Positions 44,916-54,957 are shown, numbered from the stretch's first letter. The stretch: 64,000 nt of DNA from Mesobacillus foraminis (GCF_004340465.1 NZ_SLVV01000016.1:19991-83990); one strand, 5' to 3'. Numbers and translations are program-made. The notes: generated by a model not told the origin, from the sequence alone.

Positions 44916-45227
44916 TTATTCCTGGGCTTTAACAACTTCCTGAAGTTCCACCTTTTCCCCTTTGATAATGTAGGTGAGGAAATAGGTTTCGCCCTCCTGC
45001 AATTCATTCCAAAGCTTTTCATCAGCTACCTTGATTTTGATGGACTCTCTTTCTAGTTTCTCTGGATCATAACCTGATACCCAATACCCGCCAGCTGATC
45101 CTTTACTCGAAACCTTGAAGGATGAAGTGATATCGGAATAGATTGGTTTCGGGTAGGCCGAATAAATGATCCCAGTCAACACCAGCAACCCGATCGCCCA
45201 TAGGAATGCCTTCTTTCCTCTTTTCAT
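44916..45227 (-). CDS. Hypothetical membrane-anchored protein (103 aa)
   Basis: 103 residues: a signal anchor at the N-terminus (KAFLWAIGLLVLTGIIYSAY), then a small beta-rich outside domain ending YIIKGEKVELQEVVKAQE. ATG 45227 follows GAGGTGGTGG. It forms a two-gene unit with the 38-codon frame upstream (11-base gap). Its 3' end and terminator are duplicated at 43996-44112. Family not recognised. Confidence 0.65.
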   Translation of the reverse strand: MKRGKKAFLWAIGLLVLTGIIYSAYPKPIYSDITSSFKVSSKGSAGGYWVSGYDPEKLERESIKIKVADEKLWNELQEGETYFLTYIIKGEKVELQEVVKAQE

Positions 45228-45238
45228 GCTCCACCACC

Positions 45239-45355
45239 TCAACCTTTTTTATCATGAATCCTTTTAACGAGAACAGCAATAGAAACCAGGCAAACGGTGT
45301 TGATCACTTCCATGAAAGGATTGAGCTTATTGAGAAACAGATAGATGATATCCAA
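45239..45355 (-). CDS. Small membrane protein (38 aa)
   Basis: 38 residues with one or two hydrophobic segments (LDIIYLFLNKLNPFMEVINT then VCLVSIAVLVKRIHDKKG) and a basic tail. The start is TTG with AAGGGGT 8 bases upstream. It lies 11 bases before the 103-residue membrane-anchored gene, suggesting co-expression. Function unknown. Confidence 0.45.
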   Translation of the reverse strand: MDIIYLFLNKLNPFMEVINTVCLVSIAVLVKRIHDKKG

Positions 45356-45664
45356 TAAAAACACCCCTTAAGGTCCTCGAACTTCGTTCTGGGGAGCACT
45401 GTCTTCGCACCGAGGCTATGTCCTCCTAAAAACGAAGCAAATGATGTGTTCATCCTTATGTTATGAAGCATTTTCCAAAAACAGAGCAAAAGAAAAACAC
45501 ACCATAATGAGAGAAGTGCTGTGCAATATTATGTAGTAGGTATATTGTTAGATAGATAATAATTCTTTAAAGAACTCCTGTTCCTTCAAAAAGCACACGA
45601 CTAAATGAATTTAGATTAATACAAATAAAAGGCTCTAAGTGAGCCTCTCAATTAGGATGTAGCT
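45356..45664. other. Gene-free stretch
   Basis: Nothing I can support. Confidence 0.4.
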
Positions 45665-45904
45665 TTATGGGTCTGGTTTCTCATCAAATACGTTATTATC
45701 AAGATACCTATGGAAGAACCACTCTCCTATTCCTACCACAACGGCTGAGAGGATTGCTGCATTAATAAGGTCATTTTCCCCTACAAAAATGTCCCTTCCC
45801 ATTAAATATATTACAGCAAGGGTTAGAACAGCATCGAACAGAGCTCCAATTATATTTCTTTTTGTGTAATCATCATCATCCCCTGCATTTCGGAATATTA
45901 GCAA
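45665..45904 (-). CDS. Small membrane protein, 5' end uncertain
   Basis: At least 79 residues with two to three hydrophobic helices (NIIGALFDAVLTLAVIYLMG, INAAILSAVVVGIGEWFFHR). The frame is open for about 40 more codons upstream and reads as another helix (FISIVLTVLEYVLGYLLIF), but no good start with a ribosome site is seen. The true protein is probably longer or the 5' end is frameshifted. Family not recognised. Confidence 0.45.
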   Translation of the reverse strand: MLIFRNAGDDDDYTKRNIIGALFDAVLTLAVIYLMGRDIFVGENDLINAAILSAVVVGIGEWFFHRYLDNNVFDEKPDP

Positions 45905-46295
45905 ATAACCCAGAACATATTCAAGAACCGTTAGGACGATACTAATAAATGTATCACTAAATTCTGCATTGAAAATTCCAGAACAGCTGTAATCTCACTA
46001 GTTTAATGACCAGTGCTTTTAAATGGTCCATTATAGTACCACCTTGTTTGGATACCAAACATATACCCGGGTAATTAAGGTTTACATTGGTTTCTTAAAT
46101 TTCTTATCTGGTCAATGTCCTTCCTCAGCCCTAAATAGCTGGATTACTATTTTCCTTTAAATTTTAAGTTTAAAGTTTATCCCTTTTTCATAAAGGGTAT
46201 ATAATTATTTTATAAATCACCTATATTTTAACCTCATGCTACGTTTTAAATTTTGATTTATATTGTTAATAATGAATTCAAGGGGAGTAAGCATA
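45905..46295. other. Upstream region of the STAS gene
   Basis: Contains the open upstream extension of the minus-strand gene and, further on, the promoter region of the rsbR-like gene. AT-rich. No other gene. Confidence 0.4.
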
Positions 46296-47117
46296 ATGAA
46301 ATCCATCCAAAGCATAAGTCAAGAAATAAAGAAATATATTGATGAAAACGATCAATCGTTTGAGCATAGCTTACTTTCCGAAGCAGTAAATGTCTCGTCA
46401 AAGATTACGGATATATTAGAAAAAGGAAACATCAATTTATTAATAAATGCTAGAAGATTGATCTATTATGTAATGGATCAAAGAGAAGAAGAACTAAAAT
46501 CTTTCGCGGAAGCAGAAGGCATTGCTTGGGCGGAGCACTCATTAACACTGGCGTTGAAATTAGAGTGGGTTCAAGCGATAAGAAGAACTTTATGGCAGAT
46601 TGTAAGTATCCTCGACGAGACAAAAAATCTTACCGCAGATCATAAGGATTTTTATGAATTGGAAGCATTGATCAATGATAAGATTGACCAGTTCCTAAAC
46701 ACTTTTTTCATTAGCTACTCCAAATATAAGGATACAATGTTCTTAAAACAGAGGGAAGTGGTGGAGCATTTGTCTGTTCCAATTATTCCTGTTAGCGAAT
46801 ATGTGTCCGTTTTGCCACTAATTGGTTCAATAGACTCCTTCAGGATCAAAATCATTGAGGAAAAAGTATTGAATGATATAGGTGTTTCAAGAATCCAAAC
46901 ACTAGTTATAGACCTTTCGGGTATAGCTATGATGGAAAAGGATGTGATTGACCATTTTGAAAAAGTATTGGCGGGGGTTTCTATGATGGGATGCAAAGCG
47001 ATCCTAACGGGACTTCGGCCTGACCTTGTAAGAAAAATGGTGCACGCTGGGATCCGTTTCGAAAAAAATGCTGAAACAAAAGGGACACTCCAAGAAACCT
47101 TAAGAAGATACCTTTGA
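46296..47117 (+). CDS. RsbR-type STAS-domain protein
   Basis: 273 residues: an N-terminal non-haem-globin-like helical domain (1-145) and a C-terminal STAS domain opening with REVVEHLSVPIIPVSEYVSV then LPLIGSIDSFR. RsbR proteins are building blocks of stressosomes, which release RsbT to switch on SigB in stress. The usual phospho-Thr in DITG is Ser here (DLSGIAMM), while the second site in ILTGLRP keeps its Thr. GGGGAG lies before ATG 46296. No rsbS/rsbT neighbours, as is usual for the extra RsbR paralogues. Confidence 0.83.
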   Translation: MKSIQSISQEIKKYIDENDQSFEHSLLSEAVNVSSKITDILEKGNINLLINARRLIYYVMDQREEELKSFAEAEGIAWAEHSLTLALKLEWVQAIRRTLWQIVSILDETKNLTADHKDFYELEALINDKIDQFLNTFFISYSKYKDTMFLKQREVVEHLSVPIIPVSEYVSVLPLIGSIDSFRIKIIEEKVLNDIGVSRIQTLVIDLSGIAMMEKDVIDHFEKVLAGVSMMGCKAILTGLRPDLVRKMVHAGIRFEKNAETKGTLQETLRRYL

Positions 47118-47446
47118 AGACGAATGACGGTTAAAGCCGCCTCTTTTGAAAAAACAAATTTTTTATATGTAACAAAATCATTTTAGAGAACCAATTATTT
47201 AAAGCACGTCCATTGATACCAACAAATATAAGAGTGACTGCTAAGTGGGCAAGCAGCGGGTTTAGTTTAAGATTCAACATTATGCCCCTTTTGTTTAATA
47301 AGATGAAGTTACGTATCTTGGGTTCTATTATCTGATAGTCTAGATGTTGTATTTATTGATATTAGCTTATTTATTTCAGAAATAAAAACAGCAACTTAGG
47401 GTATGTTAGTAATAACGTTGAATAACAACATCAGTTTATTCAGCAA
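47118..47446. other. Gene-free stretch
   Basis: Nothing I can support. Confidence 0.4.
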
Positions 47447-47480
47447 AAAGTCACCCTCCCTTACCCGGGTGGCTTTTTAA
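47447..47480 (+). terminator. Terminator-like hairpin
   Basis: AAAGTCACCC (47447-47456) pairs with GGGTGGCTTT (47467-47476), followed by TTTT. It lies 330 bases after the STAS gene. Confidence 0.6.
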
Positions 47481-47737
47481 CTTTTATGGACAGCTGCAAG
47501 ATATCTCCTATCGGACTGTAGGGTCCATTCCTCCTTCAACTAAACTTCCACGTTAGCTTGAGAATCAACTAAATAATAAGCTGACCTATGCACCCGTTTG
47601 TGTTTTACAATATACTCGTAATGCGAATTAGTGCTCAGGTATAGAACTAAATAATAGGTGGACATAATGGATACGATAAACCCACTCTTTATGCGCTTTT
47701 CGGTATGAAGGAAATTAAAAAATTTAAGGTGATAAGA

Positions 47738-48289
47738 TTGAACAGTTCTTTTCCTTCATTTGAAGATGTACAAAAGGCTAGAGTGAAATTTAATGACATA
47801 GCCTATAAACATTGGGTTCATGATGATTTATTCACATGGAAATGGTACTTATTATTAGTCCTGTCGATATTACCTTGGATTGTTTGGTGGATTGTTGTTG
47901 ATAAGAAACGACTAAATGAAATAGTTCTATATGGTTCGTTAATAACAATTGGGACTTATACCTTAGACAATATTGGAACCGATTTAATATGGTGGGAATA
48001 TCCCACTAAACTTTTTCAAATGATACCTCCTTTATTACCAGCTGATCTTTCATTAATTCCATGCTCAATGATGTTAATATATCAATGGTCAAAGAACTGG
48101 CGATCCTTTTTATTGTTTAATTTTTTGCTATCGCTGTTTTGTACTTATATTGGAGAGCCCTTATTTATCTGGTTGGACTATTACGAATTAAAGGACTGGA
48201 AACTAATCTACTCTTTACTTTTTTATAATATAGGCGGAATGCTTGCCAGGTGGTTAGTTCTAAAAATATTTTCAGTAAGCGAAAAGTAA
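47738..48289 (+). CDS. CBO0543-like membrane protein
   Basis: 183 residues with five to six hydrophobic helices: WYLLLVLSILPWIVWWIVV, EIVLYGSLITIGTYTLDNIG, and so on. DKKRLNEI and TDLIWWEYP, then LPADLSLIPCSMMLIYQWSK, fit the CBO0543 family of Bacillus membrane proteins, whose role is unknown. The TTG at 47738 has AAGGTG 5 bases upstream; an ATG at 47705 in the same frame has no good site but is also possible. Related in type to the protein at 58071. Confidence 0.68.
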   Translation: MNSSFPSFEDVQKARVKFNDIAYKHWVHDDLFTWKWYLLLVLSILPWIVWWIVVDKKRLNEIVLYGSLITIGTYTLDNIGTDLIWWEYPTKLFQMIPPLLPADLSLIPCSMMLIYQWSKNWRSFLLFNFLLSLFCTYIGEPLFIWLDYYELKDWKLIYSLLFYNIGGMLARWLVLKIFSVSEK

Positions 48290-48723
48290 TTTTTGTACAA
48301 AGTCATGTTAGAATTTACTTGGTCGAGGGAAAGGAAGCTCTCGGCTTTTTTTATTTTATTTACTCTTGCCTTTTGGTTAATTCGCATTTTGGTTCAATTC
48401 CGGCATAAGATCAGTAAAACTTTCACCCCTCTCATGCATCTAACCTGCCCCGCGTTAAATTAAGTGTCTTTCTTACATTCTGTAGTATCAAAATAAAAAG
48501 ATGGAATCATTACCGATCCCATCCCAAAAAATTCATCCACTCAATTCCAACCCACGAACGATGGGATGCAAAGCAGTCCAGCTTTTGTTAAATTCCTCAA
48601 TTTCACCCTACACCTGATAGGGTCGATAAAAATCGTCAGGTTCTCCGGCGGGAACGAACTCCGGGCATCTGCAGTCTTCTTCATGATGTTTATTACTCAC
48701 TTGTTCCATCCTTTCCTGCTGAA
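48290..48723. other. Gap downstream of mnxG copy 2
   Basis: No gene I can support. Confidence 0.4.
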
Positions 48724-51700
48724 TTATGAATCTTCCAATCTTGGCAAATGTGGCTGAATGCAAGGATGAACCCGGAAGATTCCCCACATCCCCTGTTCAA
48801 TATCCCAGCGGATATTTCCGGAACGGTACAGGTAATCCCCAGGAAAATTAAACGTGCCACCTGCCCCTCCAATCAGAGGCAAGTCTTGTGCATCACCAGC
48901 AACCATATGTCCAACATAAGAAACAATTCTAGAATCAACATCCCTAGGGTCAAATTTCCAATTATGACCATGAAGATGGAAGGTATGAGCTCTTCGGCGT
49001 TCAGAAGGAATGGTCAACCTAATGAATACAGGTTCTCCCGGATAGGCCTCGAATACGGGTGTTGCCGGGTCCCCAAAAACCTTTGAGCTGAATAAGTCTG
49101 CCAGTACCGGATGTTCCCGATAACGATTGATGAGCCTCTCTGAACGATAATTGAAACCGCGTGAACCAAAATCATAGGTATCAACTTCATCATCTAGGTC
49201 TGCTTGCGGGATGACACCTGCCAGCGGATCAATAATGACGTGACCATTTTTATCCTCAAGACGGACTCCGTCATGCATGACGAGAACAAACTCCCTGAAT
49301 CGGCCGAAAAGCGGGTGTTCAATGACGGCACTCGTCCCTGTCCTGATGGGCTGAAGTGTGTGGGGGTCCAGGTAGTTTGAAGTAAATCGGGGTTCTGCAA
49401 TAAATGCCCCAAATGCCCCGAAGGATCGGTGATTCCGCAGGTCTGCCACATCCCACATCGCACATGTCCCGACATTGGAAAACACATACCAACGATACGT
49501 GATTCTTTCCCCTGGTCCTACTGTCTGGTCTGGATTGAAGCCTACTGTATTCCCGCTGGATGTCCTTACATCATAATCAAGCAAATTAGGATGAAGTGAA
49601 ATCCTTAATGAAGGCGGGTAGAATGCCTGTTCTTTTACCGGCGGATAAGGATGAATGCCATCCTGGAATGGAAACTTTTCAAATTCCAACATGCTGGTCA
49701 AAGTGACTTCAACAAGATCACCTTGGTTTCCCCTCAATACCAAAGGTTCTGGGTTTTTTCTTCCGCACAGGATGTCTTCAACATCTTCCTCCAAAGCAAA
49801 CACAATTCCAAAAGGATCATGGTCTCCATACTTGTTATAAACAATTGGAGTCTGAATAGCGACAACAGAGTATCTCCGTATCGGTGCATTAAGCGGTGCC
49901 AGAGGCGGCAGGCTGCATAGGGGATCAGCAAGCTTAGGAGGTTTGCCCGTCACTTTTGGCAGCGGTTGCGTCCTTGGAGGAGGAAGCGGCCGGTCCGTGA
50001 GCGGAATCAAATCAGGCACCTCTTCATCAAATGCCCTGATCAGCCCCCACGTCCCAAGCCATACATCTTCTTCATCTTCAAAGGCATACAAATAATCTCC
50101 TGCCCTTGGAATCTCCATTTCCAGTGTGAAAGATTCCGATATGCCAATATGATGCTGTGAAGTCAAGATGGAATCATTATCAGGACGTTCCAACGGCCAT
50201 CTTAATCCATGAAGGTTAAAGGCATGAGATTCTTCATGTGATCCCTGAAGCAGGCGGATTCTGATTGGATCTCCTTCATAGGCCATCAATATTGGGGTGA
50301 CCGGGTCGCCACTGACATACGAACTAAAGGAATAGGCAGGATCACAGTCCTCTCCTAGCCTGAACTGAAGCGGTTCATTTTTATAGTTCACTGCAAAGAC
50401 ACCTGGGTCTTCCGATGATCCAGGAAAGGGTGGAGGCTGGATGGGACAGCCATTTTTATCAAATAGAAAAGCGAAGTCCTGGATGAATAATGAAAAATCG
50501 CGATAGTCAGGAATTAGTGGATTTTGTACCGTCACCTGGGTACCATGAAAAACCTCCTCTCCCGTCCTTGAATCAAACGTGCGTGAAAAACGCGGCTGAA
50601 TTACACTTGTTCCAAATACTCCATGCTGCTGGTGAGACACTGGAAACAGATGGTCGTGAAAGAAGAAGGCCTTTAATTCCGTATCGGCATACCACTCATA
50701 CCGGATGGTCTCACCAGGCAGGACTGAACTGTCATAGTTCCACCCTACACTTGCACCGTCTGCTACGAGGATATCGAATTTGACAAAGTGGACATGGAAG
50801 GCATTCTCATAGGTTCTGGTAACAAGCTGAAAAGCGTCACCATCGAGAATATGTGGAAGTCTATTGGTAAAATTCATCCGGATGCAAGAGCTTGCAGGGA
50901 TATGAAGCGTTAGTGGTTCCGGTTCCTTTCTCCCTGAGAGGACATCGTCGATTTCTTCGTCCAGTACATAGATTCTTCCCTTTGGATCATACCAGCCCTG
51001 CCGGTTATAGATGATGGGGAGCTCTATCAGAGAAACATTGAACTCAACCACGACTGGATTTCCAAGGCAGGCGTCCACAAAAACTGCTCCCGGCCGTGCA
51101 TTGGGTACCGCTGCATTCCTTTCCAGCTCTGTCATTTCCCTGCCGCCAACAATTCCAAGAGGTGGCCTAGGCGCTTTGCAGCCGACCTTCCCTGGAATAA
51201 AGTTGGGGAATCCTGGTCGTTCCGGTGTAGGTTTAGGCGGGCAAGGACGGTCCGGCAAAGGCTGGAGCGCCGCAATTGGGATACCATTGGGATAGCATTG
51301 GCTTCCATCCTGCAGGGTATCGAAGATTCGGTTAATCCCCCACATTCCTGCTTCAAAATGTGGATACAAATGACAGTGGATAATGGCATCCCCAATCGAA
51401 CCAGGCAGGCTTCCAAGCCCATACAGTGGCCAGACATCATAATGGCTTTGCGGGCTGATGGCCTGAGCATCAACCACTTCGGAACGTTCATTGGAAGGAT
51501 CCCTCAGCCATTGATGAGCATGATAGTGGAATACATGCGTTTCCTTGGCTGCTCCATGAATTAAGCGAATAACTGCAGGGTCGCCTCTGTACCCGCGAAG
51601 TATGGGAGTTGCCGGATCGCCAAACACCCATGAATCATGGTGAACTTCCTCTCCGTCCAGCTCCGGGCTGACGATCCCTTCTTCAATTAATCGTTTTCGG

Positions 51701-52377
51701 TTTCCGAGAGGCTCAAAACGATAATTGACTCCATGGAAGGATTCAGCTTCTTGATTGGTAACCGGATTGAGCGGTCGGTTGCCTGTTAAATCATTCACCT
51801 CCATTTCATCATTAAAAAACCAGGCATATTCCCGAAAAGAGGGTAAAAAAGGATTATGGATATCGGCAAATACTCCACTTTCGATCGGACCGCCTGTTAC
51901 GGGATCCGTCCACCAGGAGCCCCGCCTTTCCACAATAAGCGTACCAAAAAGACCTTGTAAGCTTGAGCCTTGCTCTGTACTTGAGACATTTCCCATGTCA
52001 GTGAAGAAATGAATCCCCTCTGTAGTCGCATGAATGGTGTAAAGAACTGTTTCCCCGCATTCCGCCAGGGAACTGGGGTTAAACCCGGCATTCGATCCGT
52101 CCGATGTCCGCGGGTCATAGTCCGACTCCTGAAAATGCATCCCAGTGGCAAATGGCAGCTGATTCTCGAACAAAATCTCCACAACGTCTCCCTCATTGGC
52201 CCGTATGGTCAGTGGCTGTACCAGCTCAACAGGGGTAAATGGATTTTGTCTGACCAACTTTTTTACCTTCTCTTCATTTTCCTTTAATACATACATTCGT
52301 CCATCCGGATTATGGTCACCAAAATTATTCACAACAATCCGGATGGGGATGGCGACCACATGAAAGCGTCTAATCAT
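48724..52377 (-). CDS. mnxG: Giant multicopper oxidase, MnxG-type manganese oxidase (copy 2)
   Basis: 1217 residues, the same length as copy 1 and collinear with it throughout. MnxG is the catalytic subunit of the Mn(II)-oxidising MnxEFG complex on Bacillus spores. Copper motifs are the same: HYHAH at 284-288, HCHLYPHFEAGM at 334-345, FHDH near 574, HTFHLHGH near 1131. The start has a strong GGAGGAG 7 bases upstream. mnxF ends 15 bases before it and a frameshifted mnxE precedes that, in the E-F-G order of known mnx operons. Sequence differences from copy 1 are spread evenly, so the copies are old rather than a recent amplification. Confidence 0.92.
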   Translation of the reverse strand: MIRRFHVVAIPIRIVVNNFGDHNPDGRMYVLKENEEKVKKLVRQNPFTPVELVQPLTIRANEGDVVEILFENQLPFATGMHFQESDYDPRTSDGSNAGFNPSSLAECGETVLYTIHATTEGIHFFTDMGNVSSTEQGSSLQGLFGTLIVERRGSWWTDPVTGGPIESGVFADIHNPFLPSFREYAWFFNDEMEVNDLTGNRPLNPVTNQEAESFHGVNYRFEPLGNRKRLIEEGIVSPELDGEEVHHDSWVFGDPATPILRGYRGDPAVIRLIHGAAKETHVFHYHAHQWLRDPSNERSEVVDAQAISPQSHYDVWPLYGLGSLPGSIGDAIIHCHLYPHFEAGMWGINRIFDTLQDGSQCYPNGIPIAALQPLPDRPCPPKPTPERPGFPNFIPGKVGCKAPRPPLGIVGGREMTELERNAAVPNARPGAVFVDACLGNPVVVEFNVSLIELPIIYNRQGWYDPKGRIYVLDEEIDDVLSGRKEPEPLTLHIPASSCIRMNFTNRLPHILDGDAFQLVTRTYENAFHVHFVKFDILVADGASVGWNYDSSVLPGETIRYEWYADTELKAFFFHDHLFPVSHQQHGVFGTSVIQPRFSRTFDSRTGEEVFHGTQVTVQNPLIPDYRDFSLFIQDFAFLFDKNGCPIQPPPFPGSSEDPGVFAVNYKNEPLQFRLGEDCDPAYSFSSYVSGDPVTPILMAYEGDPIRIRLLQGSHEESHAFNLHGLRWPLERPDNDSILTSQHHIGISESFTLEMEIPRAGDYLYAFEDEEDVWLGTWGLIRAFDEEVPDLIPLTDRPLPPPRTQPLPKVTGKPPKLADPLCSLPPLAPLNAPIRRYSVVAIQTPIVYNKYGDHDPFGIVFALEEDVEDILCGRKNPEPLVLRGNQGDLVEVTLTSMLEFEKFPFQDGIHPYPPVKEQAFYPPSLRISLHPNLLDYDVRTSSGNTVGFNPDQTVGPGERITYRWYVFSNVGTCAMWDVADLRNHRSFGAFGAFIAEPRFTSNYLDPHTLQPIRTGTSAVIEHPLFGRFREFVLVMHDGVRLEDKNGHVIIDPLAGVIPQADLDDEVDTYDFGSRGFNYRSERLINRYREHPVLADLFSSKVFGDPATPVFEAYPGEPVFIRLTIPSERRRAHTFHLHGHNWKFDPRDVDSRIVSYVGHMVAGDAQDLPLIGGAGGTFNFPGDYLYRSGNIRWDIEQGMWGIFRVHPCIQPHLPRLEDS

Positions 52378-52392
52378 AATGACTCCTCCATT

Positions 52393-52701
52393 CTATAGGT
52401 CATCTCTCAACTCAGGGATGCAAGGTCCATCAGGCGTCTCGATATAAAACACCTCAATATTATGGATATGGATAAACCAGTTTCGATTCTCCAATTGGCT
52501 GAAGTGAGTCGTTTCAACACATAATTCCACCATATCTTCCATCACATCAATAATTTCTCCGATAAACATAAAAGGATAGGATGGGGTTAGGAGAAATGCT
52601 CTTCGGCCTATGTTTTCAGTGAAATGATTAACCAATGCCGTATCGTGTATCCGGTTTATATCAACTGACTGTGAGTTTAGGTTTGAGTTAGGAGTAACCA
52701 T
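52393..52701 (-). CDS. mnxF: MnxF, accessory subunit of the manganese oxidase
   Basis: 102 residues (about 11-12 kDa), directly upstream of mnxG with a GAGGAGG site. In the characterised Bacillus complex, several copies of MnxE and MnxF surround one MnxG and bind extra copper. His-rich spots ENRNWFIHIHNIEV and the acidic MEDMVELCVETTHF could bind metal. Its last 22 residues match the mnxF remnant in front of mnxG copy 1. No signal peptide. Assignment rests on operon position, size and that match. Confidence 0.8.
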   Translation of the reverse strand: MVTPNSNLNSQSVDINRIHDTALVNHFTENIGRRAFLLTPSYPFMFIGEIIDVMEDMVELCVETTHFSQLENRNWFIHIHNIEVFYIETPDGPCIPELRDDL

Positions 52702-52723
52702 ATAAAAAACCTCCTCTTATTGT

Positions 52724-53130
52724 CTAAACCAGCGGGAACCTCATATTGCAATCGAAGTTCGTGGTGAATTGAGCTATTCTTTCAAGTGGTATGGATAAAG
52801 GTGTTGGAAATTTCAGTTCCCATTGCTCCAGGAAAGTCTCTTCTTCAAACACCTGCGTTACCTCGGGCATGGAGTACCAGGTTATTACCGTAAAATACGT
52901 TCTTCCCACCTCGATCTTTTCCCAGTCGGGCTTTCCCCTTACGATGATCGTTCCACTTGTGTTTGCATACACAAATCCGCCTCGATTGTGTATTTTCCAT
53001 CTTTTTTGGATTTTCCTGTGACCACAACATCATTAGTTGAACTGGTCTGATAAGTCTCTTCGCGCTTGAAGGAAAGATAGGAAGAAAAGAGCAATACACC
53101 AATAAAAAGAAAAGTGAGCCACCTTTTCAT
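52724..53130 (-). pseudogene. mnxE: mnxE with an apparent one-base deletion
   Basis: Two overlapping frames together make one sensible protein. 53130 onward gives a signal anchor (KRWLTFLFIGVLLFSSYLS) and TSSTNDVVVTGKSKKDGKYT. The other frame continues as GGFVYANTSGTIIVRGKPDW then TYFTVITWYSMPEV, ending FPLV at 52724. Adding one G near 52980 (minus strand GAGGCGGA to GAGGGCGGA) joins them into about 135 residues, or roughly 113 after signal removal, close to the size known for MnxE. The second frame could instead start at GTG 52972. Real mutation or sequencing error cannot be told apart here. Confidence 0.65.
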
Positions 53131-53482
53131 TCCTTCACATCCTAAACATGCTTCTCTTTCTCAGCGTATCTTGGAACTGCAAATGCAGATCAAAGAAACT
53201 TCTTGACTCCAGTTGGTTATCTCCTTAAAACAATTGGAATTCCGCTACCTAATATCGATTTTATGAGGCAGAACAAAAATACAACCACATTAATTTTATT
53301 CTTTTGTCCAAATCATTCCCCTTCCTTAATTCTTCGGGGGGAGGATGAAAGTGAGGATCTATGTAGTTGGAATGAGACCAAAATCAAATATTGAATGCGG
53401 TTAGCCTCCATGTGAATAAAATTCAGGAAAGGGGGTACACAAAGCATTCACAAGAAGCTATGTAAAGGTAAGGGGGAGGCTA
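53131..53482. other. Divergent promoter region of mnxE and the alpha/alpha-repeat gene
   Basis: About 350 bases between two genes reading outward. It should hold both promoters. I could not pick out a convincing SigK-type promoter. Confidence 0.4.
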
Positions 53483-54427
53483 ATGAAAACGCAAAGGAAG
53501 TATGCTTGGCCTGTTTTCCTGTTCTTCTTTTTCGTTGCTGCCTGGACGGTCATCGGTCAGTTAAGCTTTTATTCCCAGCCAACTGACGATGAGGCAGGAA
53601 TGGTCGATGTTTACAACGTGTATTATGTGCTGGAGATCCAGAAGTTCTTAGGGATAGGGAATCACGACCTCAATAGTAGAGTCCAAGAAAACCTAGAGGA
53701 AAAAGGAATGACCGACCTAGAAGAAATCATGCTTTCCCCATTGCCGGCCATTTGGTTTTTAACTCGGGTTCTTCAGGAAAAGCCATCTGACATTCAGGCA
53801 AAGGAATTCACTTCCTTCGTCCTCTCCCTCCAGCAGGATAATGGGATGTTCGTCAACGAAAACGGTGAGGAACTCCAGGAAGGGGAAAATATAACCCCGT
53901 ATCTCTTTTCAACAAAGTTGGCTATCGAAATTCTGAACCGTTACGAGGAGCCTATCCCAAAACAAAAAGAACTCATCCAAGCAATTACTGACCGGTTGGA
54001 TAACCGACTTGATTACGGAAAAGACATGATCCTGGATGGGAATAACTTGCTGATTCTTGAAATCCTAGTGCATCTCGATCCTGAAGCTAAAATTTTACAA
54101 AGGGCCAGGGAGACTATCTCGATGGACATGATTCAGGTTTCCTTTTTAAAGGAAAACTTCTCCTTGGGAGAGTGGACCACACTTAAAGGGATTGCTGATA
54201 TCCTTCACCCTGGCAAGCCTTTTAACAAGGTGATCCAGAGCCATGTAGAAACCCAACTAAAAGATTTGCAGCTCAAAAATGGGGCATTCCGATTCCCCGA
54301 ATCCCAGGAACCTGCCATCCTTTCGACTTACCTTGCCATTCTCCTGATGAAGGAATGGGAAATAGACATTCCAAAAAAGGAGAACATTTTAGAGTATACG
54401 GATGAAATAGCCGAGGCTAGCTTCTAA
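53483..54427 (+). CDS. Membrane-anchored alpha/alpha-repeat (prenyltransferase-like fold) protein
   Basis: 314 residues: an N-terminal membrane anchor (WPVFLFFFFVAAWTVIG, residues 9-26), then repeated helical pairs. Segments FVLSLQQDNGMFVNENGE and LKDLQLKNGAFRFPESQE look like the Q-x-x-x-G-x-F repeats of terpene cyclase/prenyltransferase toroids. No catalytic DxDD or zinc site is seen, so it is more likely a binding or scaffold protein. AAGGGGGAGG lies before the ATG. Its position, divergent from mnxE, makes an mnx-related role possible but unproven. A strong terminator follows. Confidence 0.6.
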   Translation: MKTQRKYAWPVFLFFFFVAAWTVIGQLSFYSQPTDDEAGMVDVYNVYYVLEIQKFLGIGNHDLNSRVQENLEEKGMTDLEEIMLSPLPAIWFLTRVLQEKPSDIQAKEFTSFVLSLQQDNGMFVNENGEELQEGENITPYLFSTKLAIEILNRYEEPIPKQKELIQAITDRLDNRLDYGKDMILDGNNLLILEILVHLDPEAKILQRARETISMDMIQVSFLKENFSLGEWTTLKGIADILHPGKPFNKVIQSHVETQLKDLQLKNGAFRFPESQEPAILSTYLAILLMKEWEIDIPKKENILEYTDEIAEASF

Positions 54428-54508
54428 ATGAAAGGGCTAAATACTCAACTATTTGCCCCCTCACTGAACGAAACACATATTAGGGTACAGAGAACCATTC
54501 CGTTCCGC

Positions 54509-54548
54509 AATGAAAGGGTCCCTTTGAAAAAAAGGACCCTTTCATTGG
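54509..54548 (+). terminator. Terminator after the alpha/alpha-repeat gene
   Basis: A perfect 13-bp stem AATGAAAGGGTCC (54509-54521) and GGACCCTTTCATT (54534-54546). Confidence 0.8.
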
Positions 54549-54957
54549 GATAAACCTTATCTTTGAGGAAGGTTGTAACTTCAACTAATTACTAATATAT
54601 TTTTCACAGTGATTTTGAGCTCTTTGCGAAGCGATACTGCCATCGCTTACAGCAGTCACAATGTTCTGCTGAAGTGTTAGACTTTCAGGAAGTTATTACA
54701 TGGATGATGGAAAATCCAAGTCGTTATTGGACTGCCATTTGGGAAGGGGTACTACATCAGGAATAACTTCCCTAATTAACATGTATTCCCCCATCTAAGC
54801 ATTTAAAGTCATAGCATTTTTTCGCTTACTGGACTTTAATCCCTAACTTAAGGATAGGTCTAGATGGCCCTATAAACGTAAGATAAGGTGTAACTTTAAT
54901 ATCATCAAACCACAGACCGCATCAGTTTGGACGAGCATTATGTATGCATTGTTAATA

